Shown here: positions 7,318 to 16,021 of the stretch, one piece after another
Layout: each line of letters opens with the position of its first letter
How positions within the stretch are numbered: the stretch's first letter is position 1
Assembly (NCBI GenBank): GCA_947624965.1
Contig: CANQMN010000004.1
Span: forward strand, 1 to 64,000
Length of the DNA stretch: 64,000 nt
Direction: 5' to 3'
DNA from: an uncultured Clostridia bacterium
GTDB lineage: Bacteria > Bacillota > Clostridia > Christensenellales > Borkfalkiaceae
Program-made: the position numbers and the translations under genes
The notes under the pieces: generated by a model
Database searches by the model: none
What the model was told of the DNA's origin: nothing
Seen by the model: the letters and a program-made list of their open reading frames with translations, nothing else

Positions 7318-9603
7318 ATGAAACACTTTTCCGCTCGCCGCGGCGCTTTTTCGGCAAAGCGCGCGGCGCAGTACGCCGCGCTCTTCGCCGCCATGGCGCT
7401 CTTGAACTTTTCCCTCCCCTATCGGGAACCCGTCGCCTTTGCGCTCTTCTTCGCCGCGCTCTTCAACGGCATGCAGCCCTTTCTCTGCGCGGCGGGATAC
7501 CTCGTCTCCTCCGCCGCCGCGGTCTCGCTGTACGCGACGCTCGCGTGCGCGCTACAAGCGGTTTTTCTCGTGTTCGTTTGTCTCCTCTACCGCCGCTTCC
7601 CCCGCAAGCCGGGATTGGAGCGCGCGCTGTACGCCGCCGCCGCACAGCTCCCCTTTATTTTTCTTTTTTCGCACCCCGGGTACGGAATTTTTTCGTTCGG
7701 CGCGACGGGACAGAAGGCAGTGGAGTCCCTTCTTCTGTTTCTGCTCGCCATCCTCTTCGACGGCGCGCTTTCCGCCCTCCTGCACCGCGCGTTCCGCTGC
7801 CGCCTGACGGCGGGGCAACTCGCCGAGATCGCCGTGCTTTGGACTTTTACGGGACTCGGGGTCCTGCACGCGTTCGGGGGGCTCGCCTTTGAAGCCGTCC
7901 TCATCTTCGTTCTCCTGCTCGCCGTGCTCCTAATGAAAAGCGCGGCGGCGGTCCCCTTCGCCTGCGTGCTGTCCGTTCCGCTCTGTCTCGCGGAGCGGAG
8001 CGCGGTCCCCCTCGCGCTGTGCGCCGCCTATTCGTGCGTCGCGCTCCTTCTCTCCTCGTACGGGAAGATCCCCGCCGCGCTCGGGCTGTTCCTCTCCTTC
8101 CTCGCCGCGCAATACTTTTCGGGGCTGTACGGACGGAGCGCATGGGAGATCGCGCTTACCCTCTGCGTCTGCCTGCTCCCCTCCCTCGTCGCGGCGCTTC
8201 TGCCCGAAAAATGGTACCGCCGCGCGAAAAATACCCTTCTCTTCTACCGCGAACGCTCCCTGCCGCGCATCGCGGTCAACCGCAACCGCCGCGCCGTGGG
8301 CGAACAGCTCTACGAGGTCTCCGCCCTCTTCCGCGAGATCGAGACGGCGTTCGACTTCAAGGACCCGCCCGACCGCGCGGGCGAACAGCTCCGCGAAAAG
8401 CTCGTCTCCTCGCTCTGCACGGGCTGCCGCGGGCGCAGGAAGTGCGAGGAGGCGCACATCCGCGAGAGCATGGACAAACTGATCGCCGTCGGGCGCGCCA
8501 AGGGACGGGTCAACCTCATCGATCTGCCCGCCGAGCTCTCCTCCCTCTGCGTCAATTCCGCGGGGCTCCTCTTCGCGCTCAATAAAAATCTCGCCGAATA
8601 TCGCAGGTATACGGCGGAAATGGAGGCGGCGCGGGAGGGACGGCGTCTGCTCGCGCGGCAGGCGCGCGGCATCAGCGAGATCTTGCGCGACATCGCCCTC
8701 GAACAGAGCGAGGAATACGCCTTTTCGGAGGAGGAGAGCAAACTCTCCCGCGCGCTCACCGCTTCGGGGTATCTGTGTTCGGAACTCTTCATATACGGCG
8801 AGGGAAAATCGTTCACCGTGAGCATGACGATGGACAGCGGGGCGAGCGGCAAGACGCTCGCGGAAGTTGCGGGCAGCGCGCTGAAAACGCCCCTCGCGCT
8901 CTCCGAGAAAATTCCGCTCACCGCCGACCGCGCCTGTTTCGTGTTCAAGCGCAAGGCGGCGTTCGACGCGGCGTTCGGCATCGCGTCCTGCCCGAAGAGC
9001 GGACAGACGGCGAGCGGGGACACCCATTCCATTTTGAAGATCGACGAGCGGCGGTTCCTCGTCGCCCTCTCGGACGGCATGGGGAGCGGCGAGGAGGCGC
9101 GCGCCGTCTCCGACCACACGCTCTCCCTCATCGAAAGCTTCTATAAGGCGAAGATGCCCTCGGAGACGGTGCTCGGCACGGTAAACCGCCTCATCGCGTT
9201 TTCCTCGCAGGAGACCTTCTCCTGCCTCGATCTCGCGGCGGTCAACCTCGACACGGGCGTCGCCGACATCGTGAAGATCGGCTCGCCCGCGGGCTACGTG
9301 CTCTCGGAGGAGGAACTGAAAGTGCTCGAAGGCGAATCGCTCCCCATCGGCATGCTCGAAGCCGTCCATCCCGCCACCATGCGCGTGAGCATGAAGGAGA
9401 ACGACTTTCTCCTCTTCATGAGCGACGGCGTGAGCACGGCGTTCGGCTCGACGGCGGAGCTCTGCGCGTATTTGAGCAACCTGCGCCCGCTCAACCCGCA
9501 GTCCCTCGCCGAGGAAATTTTGAAAAACGCCCTCGGGCGGTACGGCGGGAAGGCGGAGGACGACATGACCGTCCTCGCCGTAAAACTCACCAAGGCAGCG
9601 TAA
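7318..9603 (+). CDS. spoIIE: Stage II sporulation protein E (PP2C phosphatase)
   Basis: N-terminal multi-TM region and C-terminal PP2C 'ALSDGMGSGEEARAVSDHTLSLIESFYKAKM ... DFLLFMSDGVSTAFG'. Confidence 0.95.
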   Translation: MKHFSARRGAFSAKRAAQYAALFAAMALLNFSLPYREPVAFALFFAALFNGMQPFLCAAGYLVSSAAAVSLYATLACALQAVFLVFVCLLYRRFPRKPGLERALYAAAAQLPFIFLFSHPGYGIFSFGATGQKAVESLLLFLLAILFDGALSALLHRAFRCRLTAGQLAEIAVLWTFTGLGVLHAFGGLAFEAVLIFVLLLAVLLMKSAAAVPFACVLSVPLCLAERSAVPLALCAAYSCVALLLSSYGKIPAALGLFLSFLAAQYFSGLYGRSAWEIALTLCVCLLPSLVAALLPEKWYRRAKNTLLFYRERSLPRIAVNRNRRAVGEQLYEVSALFREIETAFDFKDPPDRAGEQLREKLVSSLCTGCRGRRKCEEAHIRESMDKLIAVGRAKGRVNLIDLPAELSSLCVNSAGLLFALNKNLAEYRRYTAEMEAAREGRRLLARQARGISEILRDIALEQSEEYAFSEEESKLSRALTASGYLCSELFIYGEGKSFTVSMTMDSGASGKTLAEVAGSALKTPLALSEKIPLTADRACFVFKRKAAFDAAFGIASCPKSGQTASGDTHSILKIDERRFLVALSDGMGSGEEARAVSDHTLSLIESFYKAKMPSETVLGTVNRLIAFSSQETFSCLDLAAVNLDTGVADIVKIGSPAGYVLSEEELKVLEGESLPIGMLEAVHPATMRVSMKENDFLLFMSDGVSTAFGSTAELCAYLSNLRPLNPQSLAEEILKNALGRYGGKAEDDMTVLAVKLTKAA

Positions 9604-9630
9604 CCGCCCGCGCGGAAAGCCCCGTTTCTA

Positions 9631-9671
9631 AAAAGCGCGCGCCCGACGGATGCCGTCGGGCGCGCGCTTTT
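9631..9671 (+). terminator. Intrinsic terminator
   Basis: AAAGCGCGCGCCCGACGG-at-gCCGTCGGGCGCGCGCTTTT. Confidence 0.85.
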
Positions 9672-9726
9672 CGGGCGACTTGTCCGTAAATTTCCCGCTA
9701 TGGCGCTTGCCAAGCGTTCTGCATAA

Positions 9727-9761
9727 AACCGCCGCGCTTATCTCGGATAAGTGCGGCGGTT
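9727..9761 (-). terminator. Intrinsic terminator for the 9761-10261 gene
   Basis: aaccgccgc-gcttatc-tcg-gataagt-gcggcggtt hairpin next to the stop. Confidence 0.6.
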
Positions 9762-10261
9762 CAACCGATCTCTATCTGGCAGCTCTTCATTGCCGAGAGC
9801 GCCGCCTCGTGTCCGCGCGGCGTGATGCCCGCGCAGGCGCGCGCCGCGACGCGGATCTCCGCTTCGGGCAACAGCGTCCGCAACAGCACGGCGTTGGCGA
9901 GCACGCATACGTCGGTGCAAAAGCCGCACAGCGTGATGTCGCCGAACCCCTCCCGCGCGGCGTATTCGGCGAGCGGAAGGCTCCCGAACGTCCCCTTCTC
10001 AAAGATCGGGCTCCCCGCGCGGTATACCTCGGGCAAGATCTTCCAACCGTCGCTCCCCCGAAGCGCATGCGGCACGGGGAGAACGCGCCCCTCGCGCGTC
10101 TGCAAATAATTTTCGCCGTGCGTATCCTGCGTGTAGACGACGTGTTCCGCCGCCCGCACGAGCGACAGGATCTCCGGGAGCGCGGCGGCCGCCTCTGCCG
10201 AGCCGAGCGCGCCGTCCACGAAATCCTTCTGTACGTCTACGACGACGAGCAGTTTCTTCAT
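9761..10261 (-). CDS. Cysteine hydrolase, isochorismatase/nicotinamidase family
   Basis: 'MKKLLVVVDVQKDFVDGALGS...VVYTQDTHGENY...LCGFCTDVCVLANAVLLR'. Confidence 0.9.
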   Translation of the reverse strand: MKKLLVVVDVQKDFVDGALGSAEAAAALPEILSLVRAAEHVVYTQDTHGENYLQTREGRVLPVPHALRGSDGWKILPEVYRAGSPIFEKGTFGSLPLAEYAAREGFGDITLCGFCTDVCVLANAVLLRTLLPEAEIRVAARACAGITPRGHEAALSAMKSCQIEIG

Positions 10262-10863
10262 AAGACCTTCTTCAATTCCTTTACGACGAGGTCGGCGATA
10301 TAGCGGCATCCGCGGTGGGTGGGATGCACGCCGTCCGTCGCGAACTGCGCAGGATCGATATCCTGCGTGATCCCCGTGAAGATCTCGTCGAGCGGGATGT
10401 GCGCGAGCTGCCGCTCCTGCGCGAGTTCGTGGATGATCCCGTTGAACGTTTCGAGATAGGGGCGGAACCGCTTCTTATCGCTCATCGCGAGCGCGAACGG
10501 CTGGATGAGCAAGAGTTTCGCGCCCGTTGCGGAGATCTTATCGAGGAGGGCGGCGTAATTATTGCGGAACTCTTCGGGCGAGACGATCGCGCCGCCCGCA
10601 AAGCGCGCCCACACGTCGTTCACGCCCACTTGGAGCACGACGAAATCGGGCGCCTCGGCGACGACGTCCCTTTGGACGCGGGCAAGAAGATCCGCCGTCT
10701 TATCCCCACCCACGCCGCGGTTGACGATCTCGAACGGAGAATCGGGATAGAGCAAACGGAGCTTCGCCTCCGCAAACTTCACGTAACCCGTCCCGAGATC
10801 GTTCGGGTCCGAAAAATTTCTTCCCGCTTCGGTGATGGAATCCCCGAAAAATACGATTTTCAT
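10258..10863 (-). CDS. SGNH/GDSL hydrolase
   Basis: 'MKIVFFGDSITEAGR', 'VVLQVGVNDVWA', 'DGVHPTHRG' blocks. Confidence 0.9.
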   Translation of the reverse strand: MKIVFFGDSITEAGRNFSDPNDLGTGYVKFAEAKLRLLYPDSPFEIVNRGVGGDKTADLLARVQRDVVAEAPDFVVLQVGVNDVWARFAGGAIVSPEEFRNNYAALLDKISATGAKLLLIQPFALAMSDKKRFRPYLETFNGIIHELAQERQLAHIPLDEIFTGITQDIDPAQFATDGVHPTHRGCRYIADLVVKELKKVL

Positions 10864-10875
10864 AACATTCCCCCT

Positions 10876-11403
10876 TTAATGAAACTTATCCCGATATGCC
10901 TGCAAACATTTTTTGATGATCTCCACCGCCTCGTCGCGGTGGGCGATCTCCCGCACCGTCGTTTTCTTGTGTTCCAACGTCTTGTATACTTCAAAAAAGT
11001 GCATCATCTCGTCGAAGATGTGTTTGGGCAGTTCGTGGATATCGTAATATTCGTTGTAGGAAGGATCTTTCAGCGGAATGGCGATGATCTTTTCATCCAG
11101 CTCCCCGCCGTCTATCATCTTGATGACGCCGATAGGATAGCAGGAGACGAGCGTCATCGGAAAGATCACTTCGTTCGTGAGCACGAGCACGTCGAGCGGG
11201 TCTCCGTCGTCCGCCAGCGTACGGGGAATGAACCCGTAGTTGGAGGGGTAGACCGTGGAGGTGTAGAGAACGCGGTCGAGCCGCAACAGCCCCGTCTCCT
11301 TGTCGAGCTCGTACTTCGCCTTGCTCCCCTTCGGGATCTCGATGAGCGCCTCGAATTGGTTGGGCTTTATTCTGTTCTCCCCGATATCGTGCCAAATATT
11401 CAT
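10876..11403 (-). CDS. ppa: Inorganic pyrophosphatase
   Basis: 'EIPKGSKAKYELDKETGLLRLDRVLYTSTVYPSNYGFIPRTLADDGDPLDVLV'. Confidence 0.95.
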   Translation of the reverse strand: MNIWHDIGENRIKPNQFEALIEIPKGSKAKYELDKETGLLRLDRVLYTSTVYPSNYGFIPRTLADDGDPLDVLVLTNEVIFPMTLVSCYPIGVIKMIDGGELDEKIIAIPLKDPSYNEYYDIHELPKHIFDEMMHFFEVYKTLEHKKTTVREIAHRDEAVEIIKKCLQAYRDKFH

Positions 11404-11506
11404 GACAAGGCTCCTTTTCGTCTCTTTATTTTATCATACTTTCCCGTTCATCGCAAGGGCTCGCCGAAATTTTTCTCATTTTTTTTCTTTTTACGGAGAA
11501 TATACT

Positions 11507-11535
11507 TTGACAATTCCGCCGTTTTATGGTATATT
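11507..11535 (+). promoter_or_regulatory. Sigma-A promoter TTGACA-N17-TATATT
   Basis: ~145 nt upstream of tRNA-Ser. Confidence 0.6.
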
Positions 11536-11540
11536 GATAG

Positions 11541-11660
11541 GGCTTGCGGAACGAAGCCGCCGCAAGAGCGCATTGCGCCCGAGACGCTTTTGATCGAGGA
11601 AAGCGCAGGACAAGGGCGCACGCCGTAAACGGAAGATCTGCGATCCTCGCAAAAAAGATC
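11541..11660 (+). ncRNA. Candidate structured leader / small RNA before tRNA-Ser
   Basis: CTTGCGG/CCGCAAG (11543/11560); nested GCGCCC/GGGCGC (11575/11614) enclosing CGCTTT/AAAGCG (11585/11600). Confidence 0.3.
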
Positions 11661-11679
11661 GCGGAGCTTGCCGCGACGT

Positions 11680-11770
11680 GCAGAAGTACCCAAGAGGCTC
11701 AAGGGGCTCCCCTGCTAAGGGAGTAGTACCGTTACAGGTAGCACGAGTTCGAATCTCGTCTTCTGCGCCA
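11680..11770 (+). tRNA. tRNA-Ser (anticodon GCT), CCA encoded
   Basis: GCAGAAG/CTTCTGC acceptor; long variable arm; T-arm 'GTTCGAATC'; anticodon loop 'cctGCTaag'; GCCA end. Confidence 0.93.
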
Positions 11771-11803
11771 AAGCCGCCCGAGGTTTTTCCTCGGGCGGCT
11801 TTG
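11771..11803 (+). terminator. Intrinsic terminator after tRNA-Ser
   Basis: AAAGCCGCCCGAGG-ttttt-CCTCGGGCGGCTTT. Confidence 0.7.
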
Positions 11804-12090
11804 GCTTGGGACGAGAATGAACTCGTAGAGTTCGCGCGAGGCGAAGCCGACGCTTTCGAGCGCGTAGCGCGAAGAAAATCTCGTCCGCGGCGGAGAGGTC
11901 CCCTCTCCGCCGCGTTTTTTCAATTTACGTTCCATTTGGTACGCCACGGAAAGGCACCCATTGCGGGTGCCTTTTCTCGTGGCGCGGAAGACGAGCAGAA
12001 AAGAACCCGTATCCCACGAGTGCGCCCCGAGCGAGGTTTCTTTTATTATATCGAAGCTCGGCACAAGTTCCCCATCGGGGAACGAAGTAC

Positions 12091-12108
12091 TCTCGTCTTC
12101 TGCGCCAA
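12091..12108 (+). repeat. 18-bp exact duplicate of the tRNA-Ser 3' end
   Basis: 'tctcgtcttctgcgccaa' at 11754-11771 and 12091-12108. Confidence 0.85.
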
Positions 12109-12202
12109 GTGGGACGTAAGTTGAACGACTTACGTCTCATTCTTCTATGCAAAAGGCGAGGACAAACGCCCTCGCCTTCCTTGTATTCCGCTATATTGAA
12201 AT

Positions 12203-12691
12203 TTAGCTTATGAATTTTTGATAAGCCTTTCTCGGACTTCCATCCTCCACATAAATGATGCCACACTCCTCAAACCCGTTTTTTTCGATTAGGTGTTGCA
12301 TGATTTTGTTATCTTGGTGCGTATCAATTCGGATATTCGATATTTTGCTTTCGCAATATTTCAGGCACAACTCGAAAATCCCTTTTTCTTGCCCATTACT
12401 TGCTATCCTATGGATCGTGCCGTATTTATTGTTGTTTTTCCAACTGCCTTCAATTCTCTTGTATGTGGGTTCATCTCCAATTATGAAAGTGAATACGCCG
12501 ACAATCACGTCATCTCGTTCAATCACATAGCTATGATTGCAATCTATATCGTCAGAGATCGTACTTGCTTCGGGAAATTTGTCATACCACTGATTTGGGT
12601 TGCCGCTTCGCCGCATTTGTTCCCTTGCATAACGATAAATTTCCATGACAGTTTCAAAGTCATGCTTTTTTGTCAATCTTATTTTGAGCAA
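12203..12691 (-). CDS. GNAT-family N-acetyltransferase
   Basis: 162 aa from TTG with GGAGG SD; 'IRIDTHQDNKIMQHLIEKNGFEECGIIYVEDGSPRKAYQKF'; visibly AT-richer than neighbours; TATAAT -10 at 12730-12735. Confidence 0.75.
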   Translation of the reverse strand: MLKIRLTKKHDFETVMEIYRYAREQMRRSGNPNQWYDKFPEASTISDDIDCNHSYVIERDDVIVGVFTFIIGDEPTYKRIEGSWKNNNKYGTIHRIASNGQEKGIFELCLKYCESKISNIRIDTHQDNKIMQHLIEKNGFEECGIIYVEDGSPRKAYQKFIS

Positions 12692-12785
12692 AGTATCCTC
12701 CGCTAAATTCCTGTTTATCAGTATTATGATTATACCATAAACCAACATGAAATTCAAGCGGTCAAAAAGTGATTTTGGCATTTAG

Positions 12786-12854
12786 GCGTGAGCCTGTCTA
12801 TGACAAGCGGGGCGCTACGCGGTGCGGAAAAACTCACGCTTACAACCGCACCGC
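12786..12854. other. Interleaved inverted repeats (H-type pseudoknot topology)
   Basis: GCGTGAG (12786)/CTCACGC (12833) interleaved with GCGGTGCGG (12819)/CCGCACCGC (12846). Confidence 0.5.
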
Positions 12855-12893
12855 ATAGCAAAGACGCCCAAAAAGCCTGTTCATACCACGCCG

Positions 12894-12930
12894 AGCGGGG
12901 CGTAAACGTCGGCTTACGTCCCGCTTTTTT
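12894..12930 (+). terminator. Terminator-like hairpin
   Basis: GCGGGGCGTAA-acgtcggc-TTACGTCCCGC-TTTTTT. Confidence 0.6.
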
Positions 12931-12972
12931 GTAAAAATATGTAAAAGAGAGAAATTTTCACGGCGTCGGGGC

Positions 12973-13105
12973 TTGCTTTTCCCGCATCCCTGTGCTATAA
13001 TATAAGAAAGGCGCGGGGTTTTTCCGCAAGCGGCAGGAAGGAAGTACGGTAGCCTCCTCGCCCGCCGTTTTGCCGCAAATTCTTGCATTTTCCCTCTTTT
13101 TTTGA
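12973..13105 (+). ncRNA. Candidate small RNA (promoter TTGCTT-N17-TATAAT, then ~100 nt to a T-run)
   Basis: -10 at 12996-13001; GCGGCA/TGCCGC helix; ends near ttttccctcttttttt; no same-strand ORF follows closely. Confidence 0.25.
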
Positions 13106-13144
13106 AAATTAAGCGCAGATCTTCGTTTGTCCGCTTTCCGCGCG

Positions 13145-13360
13145 CTATATCGGATATCGCTTTTCAAGATCGCGCGGGAGCTTCTTCCGCAACGTTTCAT
13201 CCTGTTCTTCCAATAGTTCCAAACACTCGACGAACGCCGTCTTTTCTCCGTGCACGAATTCGCTGTTCGGATATGCGTTGAGCGGCAAATTGAGTTCTTC
13301 CAAATTTTCGAGAATGCTTTCGACGAAATCATCCAATGTCGGACGTATGCTTTTTTTCAC
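13145..13360 (-). CDS. Small hypothetical protein
   Basis: 71 aa, acidic, protein-like composition; no family recognised. Confidence 0.45.
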   Translation of the reverse strand: MKKSIRPTLDDFVESILENLEELNLPLNAYPNSEFVHGEKTAFVECLELLEEQDETLRKKLPRDLEKRYPI

Positions 13361-13466
13361 GGCTTCTCCCCTCTTTTCGGATCAACTGTAATTTTACACG
13401 ATATCGGGAGAGGTTTTTGACAAAGTTTGTCGAAAATACGCCCTGCGATCCACTGTTTTTGCGGCG

Positions 13467-13865
13467 ATGAAGACATATCATATCAAAAGGATTGAAAAAT
13501 TGATCCTCGCGGAACTCGACAGAGGCAACTTTTGCGTGCACAACGCTTTGAGCAACGCCGTGCGGTATTTTGCGATCTTCGACAAGTTGGAACATACTCG
13601 TCATTCCGAACTCATGCGCAAGCTGTACTGCACCCCTCCCCGCATGCGCCGCTCCATCCTCAATCTCTCCTTGGAGGAACATTTGAGCGACCGCACGCTG
13701 TACCGCTACCGCGAAAAATATCTCAACTGTCTGATCGCCTTTCTCCGCCTCGAAGCGGAGCGCAACGCCGCCGCGGTCTCCACGCTACGCGCGCTCAACG
13801 AAGCGCGCACGATATCGCTTGACAAAGAGGAAGCGGGCGAATATAATTCTTTTGAAATAAGATAG
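13467..13865 (+). CDS. Hypothetical protein with a possible HTH-like C-terminal half
   Basis: 132 aa; 'LSLEEHLSDRTLYRYREKYLNCLIAFLRLEAE' resembles sigma-like / ArpU-like regulators. Confidence 0.5.
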   Translation: MKTYHIKRIEKLILAELDRGNFCVHNALSNAVRYFAIFDKLEHTRHSELMRKLYCTPPRMRRSILNLSLEEHLSDRTLYRYREKYLNCLIAFLRLEAERNAAAVSTLRALNEARTISLDKEEAGEYNSFEIR

Positions 13866-13878
13866 CGGGAGCGGGAAC

Positions 13879-14598
13879 ATGTCCGACAGGTTTTCACGGG
13901 AAGAGTTGCTGCTCGGGCGGACGGCGTTGGAGCGGCTGAAAGCGAGCCGCGTGGCGGTGTTCGGCGCGGGCGGCGTGGGCGGCTATGCGATAGAGGCGCT
14001 CGCGCGGGGCGGCGTTGGCGCGCTGGATATCTTCGACGACGACAGGGTGAGCCTCACCGATATCAACCGCCAGCTCTATGCGACCGAAAAAACGCTGGGG
14101 CGTTACAAAGCGGACGTCGCCGCGGAGCGCGTGCTCGACATCAATCCCGCGGCGAAAGTGAACGCGCAAAAGCTGTTCTTTTTGCCCGAGACGGCGGATC
14201 GGGTGGATTTTACGCAGTACGACTACGTGGTGGACGCGATCGACACCGTGGCGGGGAAGATCGAGATCGTTTTGCGCGCGCAGGCGGCGCATGTCCCTGT
14301 CGTGAGCTGTATGGGCGCGGGGAACAAGACGGACGCGACCGCCTTCGAGGTTGCCGATCTCTTCCGCACGTCCGTATGCCCGCTCGCGAGGACGATGCGT
14401 TCGGAACTCAAAAAGCGGGGCGTTACGGCGCTGAAAGTCGTCTATTCCAAGGAGCCGCCCCTCTCGCCCGCGCCGTCAGGCGAAGCGAGCCCGAAACGGC
14501 AGGTCCCGGGGAGCCTCTCCTTCGTCCCCTCCGTCGCGGGGCTCATCCTCGCGGGGGAAGTTCTGAAAGACCTCGCCGCCGCCCCTTCCAAACCTTAA
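13879..14598 (+). CDS. tcdA: tRNA threonylcarbamoyladenosine dehydratase (ThiF family)
   Basis: 'VAVFGAGGVGGYAIEALARGGVGALDIFDDDRVSLTDINRQLYA'; 'SCMGAGNKTDATAFEVADLFRTSVCPLAR'. Confidence 0.92.
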   Translation: MSDRFSREELLLGRTALERLKASRVAVFGAGGVGGYAIEALARGGVGALDIFDDDRVSLTDINRQLYATEKTLGRYKADVAAERVLDINPAAKVNAQKLFFLPETADRVDFTQYDYVVDAIDTVAGKIEIVLRAQAAHVPVVSCMGAGNKTDATAFEVADLFRTSVCPLARTMRSELKKRGVTALKVVYSKEPPLSPAPSGEASPKRQVPGSLSFVPSVAGLILAGEVLKDLAAAPSKP

Positions 14599-14600
14599 AA

Positions 14601-14632
14601 CCCCTGCGAAGATCCTCGCAGGGGCTCTTTTT
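14601..14632 (+). terminator. Intrinsic terminator
   Basis: CCCCTGCGA-agatcc-TCGCAGGGG-ctctttttg. Confidence 0.75.
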
Positions 14633-14724
14633 GTATATTCGCGAAACGGGTCATCCGGAAAACCGACCCCATTTGCGCGTTTTTCCGCAATATGCTTGCG
14701 CGGCGGCAATCCTTGCGCGCCCTC

Positions 14725-15987
14725 TTATACGCGGTCGAGCGCCCGTGAAAGGTCCTCGATCAGATCGTCCGCGTCCTCGATCCCGACCGAGAGACGGACG
14801 AGGTTGGGCGCGATGCCCGCGGCGATGAGCGCTTCCTCCGAAAGTTGGCGGTGCGTCGTGGAGGCGGGGTGGAGCACACAGCTCCTCACGTCCGCGACGT
14901 GCGTCTCCTGCGTGATGATCTTCAACGCTTCCATAAAGCGGGCGCAATCCGCGGCGGATCCCTTGATGCCGAAGCTCATCATGCCGCCCGTGCCGTCGGG
15001 GAGATATTTCTTTGCGAGCGCGTGGTGGGCGTCCGTCTCCAAAGAGGCGTACCGAACCCACTCGATCTTGGGATGCGCGGAGAGGAAACTTGCGATCTTT
15101 TCGGCGTTGCGGCAGTGCTTTTGCATGCGGAGCGCGAGCGTATCGCACCCGAGGAAGGTGAGAAAGGCGTTCTGCGGGCTCATGATGGCGCCCGTGTCCC
15201 GTATCATCTGGGCGCGGCACTTCGTCCCGAACGCGACGGGAAGATCGGAATACACGAGCCCGTGATAGCTCTCGTCGGGAAGGTCGAAGGAGGGATAGCG
15301 GGGGTTCCCCTTGAAGCGGAAGTTCGCGCCGTCTACGATCATGCCCCCGAGCGCGGCGGCGTGCCCGTCGATGTATTTGGTCGTGGAATGCACCACGATG
15401 TTCGCGCCCCACTCAAAGGGGCGGCAGAGAACGGGCGTCGCGAGCGTGTTGTCCACGACAAAGAGAAGGGAATGCCGCTTGCAGATTGCGGCGATCTTCC
15501 CGAAGTCGAGCACGACGATCGCGGGGTTGGCGACGGTCTCCGCAAAGATGAACTTGGTGCGGTCGTCCACGAGTTTTTCGATCTCCTCCGCGGGCGCGTC
15601 CGCCTCGAAGAAGCGGCACTCCACGCCGAGGCGGGGCAGCGTTACCGCAAAGAGATTGAACGTGCCGCCGTACACCTGCGACGCGCAGACGATGTTGTCC
15701 CCCGCGCCGCAGACGGTGAGCGCCGTCAAGAGAATGGCGGACATGCCCGAGGCGCACCCCAGCCCGTATGTCCCGCCTTCGAGCGCGGCGATCTTCCGTT
15801 CGAGCGCTTCCACGGTGGGATTGGCGAGACGGGAATAGAAGAAGCCGTCCGATTTGAGGTCGAAAAGGTCCGCCATCTTCTGCGAATCGCCGTAATAGAA
15901 CGTCGTGCTCTGGCAAATTTGCGGAATGCGACTCTCGCCCGTCTCGGGGCGGTAGCCCGCCTGTACGCAAAGCGTTTCTTGTTTCAT
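14725..15987 (-). CDS. metY: O-acetylhomoserine sulfhydrylase / PLP-dependent Cys/Met metabolism enzyme
   Basis: 'ETLCVQAGYRPETGESRIPQICQSTTFYYGDS', 'VVHSTTKYIDGHAAALGGMIVDGANF'. Confidence 0.88.
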   Translation of the reverse strand: MKQETLCVQAGYRPETGESRIPQICQSTTFYYGDSQKMADLFDLKSDGFFYSRLANPTVEALERKIAALEGGTYGLGCASGMSAILLTALTVCGAGDNIVCASQVYGGTFNLFAVTLPRLGVECRFFEADAPAEEIEKLVDDRTKFIFAETVANPAIVVLDFGKIAAICKRHSLLFVVDNTLATPVLCRPFEWGANIVVHSTTKYIDGHAAALGGMIVDGANFRFKGNPRYPSFDLPDESYHGLVYSDLPVAFGTKCRAQMIRDTGAIMSPQNAFLTFLGCDTLALRMQKHCRNAEKIASFLSAHPKIEWVRYASLETDAHHALAKKYLPDGTGGMMSFGIKGSAADCARFMEALKIITQETHVADVRSCVLHPASTTHRQLSEEALIAAGIAPNLVRLSVGIEDADDLIEDLSRALDRV

Positions 15988-16021
15988 TCGTATGTTCTCC
16001 TTTGGGACGTCCGTCCCGCGA

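Noticed and set aside
13467-13865. Prophage remnant based on ArpU-like HTH protein
   Set aside because: No phage structural, integrase or lysis genes nearby; a single weak resemblance is insufficient.
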